64,000 nt of DNA, from NCBI GenBank assembly GCA_036557885.1, contig DATBGS010000130.1, positions 1-64,000 of the forward strand, written 5' to 3'. A program made the translations under genes and the position numbers. Shown in pieces: positions 1 through 6,931 of the stretch. Under the pieces are notes generated by a model that was not told where the DNA came from, did not search any database, and was given only the letters and a program-made list of their open reading frames with translations. This DNA is from DATBGS01 sp036557885 (lineage in GTDB: Bacteria; Chloroflexota; Ktedonobacteria; Ktedonobacterales; DATBGS01). Positions within the stretch are counted from its first letter, which is position 1. Each line of letters starts with the position of its first letter.

Positions 1-950
1 GTATCATGCAGGAACGTATCGCGCACGCCCAGAATGCGCCCCTGCTCATCAAACGCGCCCTCAATCTCGTGCATCTGCTCGCGTTCGTGATTGGTGGAGA
101 GAAAGTGCTCCAGCCGGTCCTCAATCCACTTCACCGGGCGATTCAGGCGCATCGAAGCCATTGGCGCCAGAATCTCTTCCGGGTAAAACATCATAATCTT
201 TGGCCCAAAGCCGCCGCCCACGTCCGGCGCAATCACCTTGACGTTTTGTTCCGGCAGTTGAAAGAGCATCGCCAGGCCATTGCGAATGGGAATTGGCCCC
301 TGCGTCGAAATCCAGCAGGTCAGCGACTCTGTGGTAGCATCCCACTCCGCCACAATGCCGCGCGTCTCCATCGGGTGCGCCGCGCCCCGGTCCATGCGCA
401 CGCGCTCCTTGATGATATGCGCCGCCCGCGCAAAAGCAGCCTGCGGGTCGCCCACCACCTGCACCAGATGCGCGGCGATATTGCGCGGCACATCGGCATG
501 CACCAGCGCGTTGCCAGTGGTCGCATCGGCCAGCGAAGAAACCACCGACAGGGCTTCATACTCGATCTTGATCAGTTCCAGCGCGTCCTCGGCAACATAG
601 CGGCTCTCAGCCACCACAAAAGCCACCGCCTCGCCCACATAGCGCACCTCATCCACCGCCAGCGCCCGCTGCGTGCGCGGCTGGGTCAGCGCGGGGTGAG
701 AGATCAGCAGCGGCAGGGGCATCCCGGCTGGCCCCAGATCAGCCGCCGTCAGCACCAGATGGACGCCTTCAAGCTCGCGGGCCTTGCTCACATCCAGCCG
801 TTTGATGCGCGCGTGGGCATGCTGGCTGCGCAGCACAGCGCCATGCAGCATGCCTGGCCGGTGAATATCATCAACGTACTGGCCGCGCCCTGTCAGAAAA
901 CGCGGGTCTTCCACCCGCTTCACCGGCTCGCCAAGCATTTTTGTCGTCAT
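1..950 (-). CDS. Molybdenum hydroxylase large (molybdopterin-binding) subunit, partial
   Basis: The catalytic subunit of a xanthine dehydrogenase / aerobic CO dehydrogenase-type enzyme; the last ~450 residues lie beyond the left edge. The visible 316 residues begin with the usual short leader (GEPVKRVEDPRFLTGRGQY), then an a/b hammerhead domain (about residues 20-130) and the start of the cofactor domain, with GGGFGPK at about 245-251. A GAGG Shine-Dalgarno six bases before the ATG at 948-950 supports the start. It is last in a minus-strand operon after the FAD and [2Fe-2S] subunits. The active-site loop that separates CO dehydrogenase from xanthine dehydrogenase-like enzymes is outside the window, so the substrate cannot be read. 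The uracil-type permease upstream favours a nucleobase (inference). Confidence 0.9.
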   Translation of the reverse strand, partial: MTTKMLGEPVKRVEDPRFLTGRGQYVDDIHRPGMLHGAVLRSQHAHARIKRLDVSKARELEGVHLVLTAADLGPAGMPLPLLISHPALTQPRTQRALAVDEVRYVGEAVAFVVAESRYVAEDALELIKIEYEALSVVSSLADATTGNALVHADVPRNIAAHLVQVVGDPQAAFARAAHIIKERVRMDRGAAHPMETRGIVAEWDATTESLTCWISTQGPIPIRNGLAMLFQLPEQNVKVIAPDVGGGFGPKIMMFYPEEILAPMASMRLNRPVKWIEDRLEHFLSTNHEREQMHEIEGAFDEQGRILGVRDTFLHD

Positions 951-1040
951 GCTTCACCTCTCAGGGCTGGCGAATAAATTCGCGCCTATGGGCCTGACGG
1001 CCACAAAACCCGCCTGCGCGGGTTAAGACGAACGCGCACG

Positions 1041-1550
1041 CTACTTCTTCATGGCTTTGGCTGCCTGGCGCACCGCTTCCACAATGCCCTGATAGCCGGT
1101 GCAGCGGCACAGATTGCCCGCGATGCCTACGCGAATCTCCTCCTCTGTCAGATGCAGGTTGGGATGCTCTTTGAGCAGCGCGTAGGTTGCCATCAAAAAG
1201 CCCGGCGTGCAGAAGCCGCATTGCAACCCATGATTGTCATAGAACGCCTGCTGAATCGGATGCAGCGAGCCATCTTCGTTGGCTAAGCCCTCCACCGTCA
1301 CAATGCGCGCGTTGCGTGCCTGCACCGCCAGCATCAGACACGAGCGGATAGGCACCCCGTTATAAAGCACCGTACAGCAGCCGCACACCCCATGCTCGCA
1401 GCCCACATGCGTCCCCGTCAGGTTGAGTTCATGGCGCAAAAAATCGCTCAGCAGCATGCGTGGCTCGGCCCTGCCGGTATAACGCCTGCCGTTGACCGTC
1501 ATCGTAATTGTTCTGGGCCGCGCCGCTGCTTTCGTGTTGATCTCGGTCAT
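1041..1550 (-). CDS. Molybdenum hydroxylase [2Fe-2S] subunit
   Basis: Small iron-sulfur subunit that passes electrons from the molybdenum centre to FAD. It has 169 residues, typical of CoxS/XdhC-type chains. The N-terminal plant-ferredoxin cluster uses C51, C56, C59 and C71 (CEHGVCGCC); the C-terminal helical cluster uses C111, C114, C148 and C150 (CGFCTPGF, CRCTGYQG). Both sets are complete. The start codon overlaps the stop of the FAD-subunit gene by four bases (ATGA), so translation is probably coupled. It is followed 90 nt later by the large subunit. Cytoplasmic heterotrimer expected. Confidence 0.95.
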   Translation of the reverse strand: MTEINTKAAARPRTITMTVNGRRYTGRAEPRMLLSDFLRHELNLTGTHVGCEHGVCGCCTVLYNGVPIRSCLMLAVQARNARIVTVEGLANEDGSLHPIQQAFYDNHGLQCGFCTPGFLMATYALLKEHPNLHLTEEEIRVGIAGNLCRCTGYQGIVEAVRQAAKAMKK

Positions 1551-2428
1551 CGCTCGCTCCTTGGCAGTGCGCGCTGCCAGGCAATCTTCAGCGCCCGCTG
1601 TGTCAGAGCGCCTGCCACCTGCTTGCGGTATTCTTGCGAGCCGTGCAGGTCGCCAATCGGGTCCAGCCCGGCCATCGCCGCCTGTCCTGCGTCTTCAATC
1701 ACGGAGTCATCCAGCCGATTGCTGACCAGGCACGCCTCGGCCTGGGGCGCGCGCACCTGGGTTTCGCCCGCGCCCAAGATTGCCACCGATGCTCTGGTGC
1801 AGATGCCCTGCGCGTCCAGCGTCACCGTTGCGGCCACGCCCACCAGCGCAAAATCGCCATGCCGCCGCGTCATCTCCAGAAACGCGGTGCCGCTGCCAGC
1901 GGGCAGCAAAGGAAAGCAGGCTCTGGTGAGTAATTCGTCAGGCTCCAGCGAGGTCAGCAGCGGGCCAAGCAGCAAATCAGCCGCCGCAACGCGGCGCGTG
2001 CCGCGCTTGCTCGTTGCCTCCACCCAGCCATCCAGCGCCAGCAGCACAGCAGGCAACTCCGCTGCCGGGTCCGCGTGGGCCAGGCTGCCACCAACCGTCC
2101 CCCGCGAGCGGATAGGAAGGTGCCCAACGGAGAGGATGGCTTCAGCCAGCAGCGGGGAGCGGCGCTTCACCGCCCGCGAGCGCTCAACGGCTCGCTGACG
2201 GGTGAGCGCGCCAATCACAAAGGAGTTGTCTTCTTCGTGGATATAGGCCAGTTCCTTGACCTTGTTAATATCCACCAGGGCTTCTGGCTTTGCCAGGCGC
2301 ATATTCATCATCGGCACCAGGCTTTGTCCGCCTGCCAGGACTTTGCCTGTATCGCCCAGTTCGCCCAGCGTCTCCACCGCTTCGTCAGCAGTAGTTGGGT
2401 CAAAATACGCAAATGCCGCCGGTTTCAC
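1547..2428 (-). CDS. Molybdenum hydroxylase FAD-binding subunit
   Basis: Medium subunit carrying FAD, passing electrons from the iron-sulfur clusters to the final acceptor. 293 residues. The FAD-binding motifs of the CoxM/XdhB family are visible: AGGQSLVPMMNMR at about residue 32 and GTVGGSLAHADPAAELP at about 110. I chose the GTG at 2426-2428 because AAGGAGG lies about 12 nt upstream and the protein then begins at the conserved KPAAFAYFDPT; an upstream ATG at 2497 would add a non-conserved leader. The 3' end overlaps the [2Fe-2S] gene by 4 nt. The gap to the permease gene upstream is 133 nt, so one transcript is likely. Confidence 0.93.
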   Translation of the reverse strand: MKPAAFAYFDPTTADEAVETLGELGDTGKVLAGGQSLVPMMNMRLAKPEALVDINKVKELAYIHEEDNSFVIGALTRQRAVERSRAVKRRSPLLAEAILSVGHLPIRSRGTVGGSLAHADPAAELPAVLLALDGWVEATSKRGTRRVAAADLLLGPLLTSLEPDELLTRACFPLLPAGSGTAFLEMTRRHGDFALVGVAATVTLDAQGICTRASVAILGAGETQVRAPQAEACLVSNRLDDSVIEDAGQAAMAGLDPIGDLHGSQEYRKQVAGALTQRALKIAWQRALPRSER

Positions 2429-2561
2429 TGTTCTTGTTGTCCTCCTTCCGCGCACCAACAATTCCAAAAGCACCGACGACCAGACGCAGCGCCCCACTTT
2501 TGGGGACGGCCCGCCACATCTGGCCGCCGAAGCACTACACGCTCAACATGAATAAGGCTGC

Positions 2562-3935
2562 TTAGCTGGATGAACCGCCAGCCTCTGCTGTACTGCTATC
2601 CGCTGTGACAGCAGCCTCCTCTTTCGCAGGCTCCTCGCTCGCGTCCTTGGGATCGCGCAGGATTTGATAGAGGATGATCGCAGCGAAGGTTCCCAGAGCA
2701 ATACCGCCAAGCTGGAACTTCCCAAAGTTCAACGCATAGAGGTTAGAGCCACCCAGACCACCTGTGCCCAGGATGATGCCAACGGCTGCGGTGAGCAGAT
2801 TGCGCGGTTTCCCAAAATCAACTCTGCTCTGCACCCAGATGCGCCCACCAGTCGCGGCAATCAGACCAAAGAGCACAATTGAGAGGCCACCCAGCACACC
2901 ATTTGCCTGTGACGGGATGATCGCAAGCAATGCCCCAAACTTGGGACACAGCCCCAGGAGGAGCGCTACCACGCTGGCAATGATAAAGATCAGCGTGCTA
3001 TAGACCTTGGTCATTGCCATCACGCCGATGTTCTCGGCGTATGTCGTGACCCCGGTGCCCCCGCCCAGGCCAGCAATAATCGTTGCCACCGCGTCGCCCA
3101 GGAAACCCCGGCCCAGGTAGCCATCCAGGTTGCGCCCGGTGATGGCGCCCACCGCTTTAATATGCCCGGTATTCTCAGCCACCAGCACAATCGCTATCGG
3201 CGCGATTAGCGCAATGGCCGAACCGTCAAACTGCGGCGTGTTGAAGGTAGGCAAACCAAACCAATCAGCTTTGCCCACCGAAGAGAAATCAATGTTCTTC
3301 AGCGGGATAGCCACCAGAAAGCCAACCACGCCACCGATCAGAATGGGCAGCCGCCGCAAGAATCCTGGCAGGTAGACCGCCGAGAGAACGGCGGCAGCCA
3401 GCGTAATGATCGCCAGATACACATCCTCGGTTGAGCCGCTGGCATCAAAGGCGCCTACCCCGGCCAGGTTAAGACCGATAATCATGACTACGGTGCCAGT
3501 CACCGCCGGAGGCATCAAGAAATCAATCCAGCGAGTGCCAGCAAACATCGTCACCAGCGCAATAATGGCATACAGGAGGCCACAGACCAGAATTCCTCCC
3601 AGAGCAACCGGGATATTTTTCCCTGTGCCATCAGCGTTCAAGCCGCCCATTGCGGTGATAACCACCGTGATGAATGAAAAACTTGACCCAAGGTAGCTAG
3701 GGACATTTCCCCCCACAATCAGGAAAAAGAGCAGCGTACCGATACCTGAAAAGAAGATTGCAGTATTGGGAGGAAACCCCATAAGCAGAGGGCCAACCAC
3801 TGTGGCCCCAAACATGGCGAGCGCATGCTGCAAGCCCAGCGCAATGCTGCTGCCCCAGGGCAGGCGCTCGTCTGGCGCAATCACGCCCTCTTTCTTCTCC
3901 GTCCATGAGAAGAGGCCCTTCATTGCCATCGCCAT
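2562..3935 (-). CDS. NCS2-family nucleobase permease, uracil (UraA) type
   Basis: Polytopic inner-membrane nucleobase:proton symporter, 457 residues, with the 14-helix pattern expected of NCS2 proteins. The signature TTYAENIGV is at 297-305 and VAENTGH at about 252-258. Glu254 and Glu301 align with the two glutamates that bind uracil in E. coli UraA (known for the family; alignment by eye). The helix-10 region resembles uracil permeases more than xanthine permeases. The first of three clustered ATGs is used because AAAGGAGAG is 10 nt upstream. It lies between the cyclase-family hydrolase and the molybdenum hydroxylase genes, all on one strand, suggesting uptake and oxidation of the same ring compound. 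The C-terminus is Ala/Glu/Ser-rich. Confidence 0.93.
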   Translation of the reverse strand: MAMAMKGLFSWTEKKEGVIAPDERLPWGSSIALGLQHALAMFGATVVGPLLMGFPPNTAIFFSGIGTLLFFLIVGGNVPSYLGSSFSFITVVITAMGGLNADGTGKNIPVALGGILVCGLLYAIIALVTMFAGTRWIDFLMPPAVTGTVVMIIGLNLAGVGAFDASGSTEDVYLAIITLAAAVLSAVYLPGFLRRLPILIGGVVGFLVAIPLKNIDFSSVGKADWFGLPTFNTPQFDGSAIALIAPIAIVLVAENTGHIKAVGAITGRNLDGYLGRGFLGDAVATIIAGLGGGTGVTTYAENIGVMAMTKVYSTLIFIIASVVALLLGLCPKFGALLAIIPSQANGVLGGLSIVLFGLIAATGGRIWVQSRVDFGKPRNLLTAAVGIILGTGGLGGSNLYALNFGKFQLGGIALGTFAAIILYQILRDPKDASEEPAKEEAAVTADSSTAEAGGSSS

Positions 3936-4020
3936 AACTTTGTTCTCTCCTTTCGTGCTGGCTCAGGCTGTATACTGCGCTGACGCGGAGGCCGTAACCG
4001 CGCCAACGTGAGCCGCCTAT

Positions 4021-4827
4021 CTACGCCTGTACATAGGCCACCACGCGGCAAAACGCCGCCTCCCCACCAGCAAAACGCCAGGGATAACAGCCAATCCACA
4101 CCCGTTGATCGAGCACATCATCAATCTGCCCGCCCACATTTTCGGCATGGAAGACGTTTTTGGGGAAAAGGTGGTAGTGCATGACCTGATAATCGCGCGC
4201 CGGAAAGATTTCGTCAAGCTTTCGACCAAGCACCTGTTCGGCTTCCTCTGCCAGATCAGGCCGCACCTTGCGAATGACCGTATTCATCGGATGGTCGGCA
4301 GAACCAGCGTCCACCGCCAGCCAAGAAATGCCGCGCTCCAGCACCCAATCGGCAAATTCGCGGGTCGGGCCGGGGTGCTTAATAAAATAGCGCGTCTCAT
4401 CATACTCGCTCTCGCCATACCAGTTGCTGGGGTAATATTTATGATAGCCGGTATGAATGATCACAATATCGCCGCGCTGAATCGCAATGCCTGTCTTGCG
4501 TTCCCACTCCTCAAAGTGCTGCGGGCCATAGAGTTGGTAGTCGCCAATGCCCATCGTTTCCAGGTCCACAATCACCGCCGGGCCAAAGAGTTTTTCGATG
4601 GGAATGCTGCCGATGTCCTGTCCGTTCGTCACGAAGTGCATCGGGGCGTCCAGATGCGTGCCCACGTGCAGCGTGGAGGCGATATGCTGCCCGCCCACTT
4701 TATCAAACGCAACGCGCTTAATCCATTTAATCGTCGGGCCTTCGTAAGTGGCAAAGCCAGGGGTGTGCATATCCCAGTTTTGCGAAAGATCAATCACCCG
4801 TACATGCGAGAGGTCTACAGGGTGCAT
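4021..4827 (-). CDS. Cyclase-family (kynurenine formamidase-like) metal hydrolase
   Basis: 268 residues of the Cyclase family (PF04199), metal-dependent enzymes that open amide or lactam bonds, such as kynurenine formamidase and isatin hydrolase. The metal-binding signature HVGTHLDAPMH at 54-64 gives H54, H58, D60 and H64, all intact. GGGAGG lies 8-10 nt before the ATG. This is the first gene of the permease / molybdenum hydroxylase operon. No tryptophan-pathway genes are nearby, so kynurenine is not favoured. Hydrolysis of an oxidised nucleobase ring or a similar cyclic amide fits the context better (inference). Cytoplasmic; no signal peptide. Confidence 0.88.
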   Translation of the reverse strand: MHPVDLSHVRVIDLSQNWDMHTPGFATYEGPTIKWIKRVAFDKVGGQHIASTLHVGTHLDAPMHFVTNGQDIGSIPIEKLFGPAVIVDLETMGIGDYQLYGPQHFEEWERKTGIAIQRGDIVIIHTGYHKYYPSNWYGESEYDETRYFIKHPGPTREFADWVLERGISWLAVDAGSADHPMNTVIRKVRPDLAEEAEQVLGRKLDEIFPARDYQVMHYHLFPKNVFHAENVGGQIDDVLDQRVWIGCYPWRFAGGEAAFCRVVAYVQA

Positions 4828-4919
4828 AGGTATCTTCCTCCCGAATCTTCAACTAGCTCTCTTCTGCCAGTTTGCTTCTCAGCAAGCGCGAAGTGGCGAG
4901 GAACAATGCCGCGATAGGT

Positions 4920-4952
4920 GCGCCCACTGTAGCAGAAACTGCTGGTGGGCGC
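4920..4952. repeat. Inverted repeat over the nucleobase-operon promoter
   Basis: GCGCCCAC pairs with GTGGGCGC, with an inner TAGCAG / CTGCTG pair around AAA. It overlaps the predicted -35 and -10, so an operator is more likely than a terminator; neither side has a T-run. Confidence 0.55.
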
Positions 4953-4954
4953 AA
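4926..4954 (-). promoter_or_regulatory. Promoter of the cyclase-permease-hydroxylase operon
   Basis: On the minus strand TTGCGC and TACAGT are separated by 17 nt, about 100 nt upstream of the cyclase start. Both hexamers lie within an 8+6 bp inverted repeat (4920-4952), the arrangement expected if a dimeric repressor covers the promoter. Confidence 0.5.
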
Positions 4955-4975
4955 GAGAGAGATGCTGCCAAAACC

Positions 4976-5010
4976 CGCTTTCTGGCTTTAGGCATCTTTG
5001 CCAGAAAGCG
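4976..5010 (-). terminator. Hairpin downstream of the 5047-5802 gene
   Basis: A perfect 11-bp stem (CGCTTTCTGGC / GCCAGAAAGCG) lies 37 nt after the stop of the minus-strand gene at 5047. On the minus strand it is followed by GGGTTTTGG, a weak U-tract, so termination is likely but inefficient. Confidence 0.5.
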
Positions 5011-5046
5011 CGGTTCTCCTATCTATGCTGCTGAAATAGTAAGCGT

Positions 5047-5802
5047 CTAAGCTGCTGCCACCCCAAACACCGTCAGCACGATTTTCATCGCGCCCGCCAT
5101 AAACTCTTTATTCGTCAGCGTCGCCTGAATAACCTCCGACCATTCGACCTTTTCCAGCGTCCCGCCGATGCGCCCCGCCACATGCGCCGCGTGCAGCTTT
5201 GCCATAAACGTCCAGCCCAGATCAGCCTTGATGCCCTCGAACCGCTTTTGGGCTGAAGGCTCACCAGTATGTCGCGTCAGCACAGTGCTTAGCGCCTCAT
5301 ACAGATGGCGCAGCGCTTCCGCGTCCCAATTGGGCAAGCGCTGAATAATCCGCTGGTTGGAGGAAAGATCGCTCATCAAGACCAGGCAGGGCAGTTTGCC
5401 ATATTCGATGCGCGTCTCCTGGGCCAGCTTATAGGCATTGGCCTCCATCTCCTCTGGCGTCTGATGATAGCCCTGCATCGCCCGCTGTGCCTTGTCTTCT
5501 CCAACCAGTCCCGTCAGAAATTTTTGTGTCGCCTCGCTGGTACGGTCTGGCGCCAGCGCCGTGACCAGCAGCCAACTCTTGCCGGTCATCGCGTGAATCT
5601 GATCCCAGTGGCTGCGCACAAAGGCATTCACTGAACTCTCACCCGGACTGGGGAGCAGCAGCCCATAAAAGGGATACTTGCCGGTTGCGTCGTCTAAAAA
5701 CTCCTCCACGCTCATCCCGCCCAGCCCGGCGAGATGGCGCACGGTTTTGGGCTGTTGTTCCTCTTCTGGCTCGTCGTCGGGCATGCGTAAACCGCGTGAC
5801 AT
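5047..5802 (-). CDS. Conserved-looking soluble protein of unknown function
   Basis: 251 residues, not recognised. After an acidic, charged N-terminus (DDEPEEEQQ) comes a mixed alpha/beta region with hydrophobic strands (SWLLVTALAP, LPCLVLMSDL) and a helical C-terminal third ending in a weakly hydrophobic helix. The strand-helix pattern is loosely reminiscent of a small-molecule or thioredoxin-like fold, but no motif supports a function. I chose the ATG at 5800-5802 because GGGAGGG is 8 nt upstream and a promoter-like pair sits at 5868-5896; the open frame continues to 5976 but would start upstream of the predicted transcript. Confidence 0.7.
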   Translation of the reverse strand: MSRGLRMPDDEPEEEQQPKTVRHLAGLGGMSVEEFLDDATGKYPFYGLLLPSPGESSVNAFVRSHWDQIHAMTGKSWLLVTALAPDRTSEATQKFLTGLVGEDKAQRAMQGYHQTPEEMEANAYKLAQETRIEYGKLPCLVLMSDLSSNQRIIQRLPNWDAEALRHLYEALSTVLTRHTGEPSAQKRFEGIKADLGWTFMAKLHAAHVAGRIGGTLEKVEWSEVIQATLTNKEFMAGAMKIVLTVFGVAAA

Positions 5803-5867
5803 CTTGCGTTCCCTCCCAAAATCGGGTATGTTCTCCGCAGAAGGTTTCTCAATCACCAACTGCTCGC

Positions 5868-5896
5868 AGTATAGCAGAGTTAAGGCTTCGCCACAA
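5868..5896 (-). promoter_or_regulatory. Promoter for the 5047-5802 gene
   Basis: TTGTGG and TATACT with a 17-nt spacer on the minus strand. The predicted transcript starts near 5861, inside the longer open frame, which supports translation from 5802. Confidence 0.55.
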
Positions 5897-6031
5897 GCCT
5901 TCTTAGGCGTTTCCCCTCCAGTTGTTTCCCCAGTAGCCATTTTTGTATTGCCTGTCTCCCCGTGTGATGTGAACACCGAGCCGCGTGTGTATCACATCCG
6001 CCTGGGTACCCGCTCAGAAATGGAGGACGAC

Positions 6032-6202
6032 ATGCTCAACGCACCCCCACAACAGAGCGGCAGCCCGCCTGATTCGGCAGAGCAGCCAGAACCGGACGAC
6101 AACCGCCTGTATCTGAAAATCTCGATTGGCTATCTGGTGTGTGTGGCTGTGCTGGTCGGGGTGTTCATCCTGATGCTGATTTTGCTGGCAAGCTCACACT
6201 GA
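6032..6202 (+). CDS. Small single-pass membrane protein
   Basis: 56 residues: a Pro/Gln/Ser-rich, acidic N-terminal half followed by one strong transmembrane helix (about residues 30-53) and a four-residue tail. Not recognised. The second ATG, at 6032, is chosen because GGAGG (6022-6026) lies 5 nt upstream; the in-frame ATG at 6020 has no ribosome site. It lies alone on the plus strand between two convergent or divergent minus-strand genes. Confidence 0.6.
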   Translation: MLNAPPQQSGSPPDSAEQPEPDDNRLYLKISIGYLVCVAVLVGVFILMLILLASSH

Positions 6203-6229
6203 AGCCCCTGCGCCCCGCGCTGTTTGCGC

Positions 6230-6790
6230 CTACCCGCCAAAGAAGAACTTGAGCCAATCCGACCAGAAGCCCCAGGGGTTGGAGGGCGGCGGGGTTGGTT
6301 TGGCCGGTGGCGCAGGTGGCACAGGCGGCGGGGTTCCGCTCACAATCACCACCACCGGCTGATCGCCTGGGTAGATATAGCCCAGGCGACGTGCCTCCTG
6401 CTCAATGGTGTCCGGCTCTTGCAGCACCTGAATAGCAGACTGAAGCTGCTGATTCTGATCTTCTAGCCGCTGCACCGCTTGCTGCTGGGTGATCACCTGC
6501 TGATTCAGCCCATACACATTCCATGCCTGCCCAAACGTTGCCAGCAGCAACAGCAAACAGATAATGACCGTACACCAGACAATCACCCGCGAAATCAGCG
6601 GAGGGCGCGGTTCTGCGATGAGCGCCAGCGCCTCCTCGCGTTCTTCGCGCAGCGCCGCCCTGCGCGGTCCCTCCGGGCCATCCCCCAGAGGCAGAACGAC
6701 CTCTGGCCTTGCTGCCGGGCGACGCGCTGCCGGGTGCTGCGGTGGGCTGGCTCTCCGGCGTTCGGGTGGGTTTGGCGGCTTCCTGGGCAT
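6230..6790 (-). CDS. FtsB/DivIC-like septum-formation initiator family protein
   Basis: 186 residues with the layout of FtsB/DivIC/FtsL-type division proteins: a basic, Pro/Arg-rich cytoplasmic N-terminus, one transmembrane helix (about 66-87), a Gln-rich coiled coil (about 96-124, QQQAVQRLEDQNQQLQ) and the family-typical element after the coil (IEQEARRLGYIYPGDQP). A Pro-rich extracellular tail ends in an aromatic cluster. Such proteins bridge divisome proteins in the periplasm or cell wall zone. Two starts are possible: ATG at 6790 with AGAGG 10 nt upstream, or TTG at 6931 right after the upstream stop. The former is preferred because the extra 47 residues look non-conserved. Downstream of and co-oriented with the TPR gene. 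Confidence 0.75.
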   Translation of the reverse strand: MPRKPPNPPERRRASPPQHPAARRPAARPEVVLPLGDGPEGPRRAALREEREEALALIAEPRPPLISRVIVWCTVIICLLLLLATFGQAWNVYGLNQQVITQQQAVQRLEDQNQQLQSAIQVLQEPDTIEQEARRLGYIYPGDQPVVVIVSGTPPPVPPAPPAKPTPPPSNPWGFWSDWLKFFFGG

Positions 6791-6931
6791 AGACGGGCTA
6801 CCTCTGCGCAAGCCCACACGCAGCGGCTTCAGTGCTTTCGCTCTGCGTGTGTTGTTCTTGCTTTGCGCTGCCCGCCCACGCAAAAAAAGGGCCAGTTCCT
6901 CCTGCCAAAAGGAAAAGCGCGTGCGCTCCAA

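Noticed and set aside
5803..5976. Longer N-terminus for the 5047 gene
   Set aside because: The predicted -10 and transcript start fall inside this stretch, and the internal ATG has the better ribosome site.
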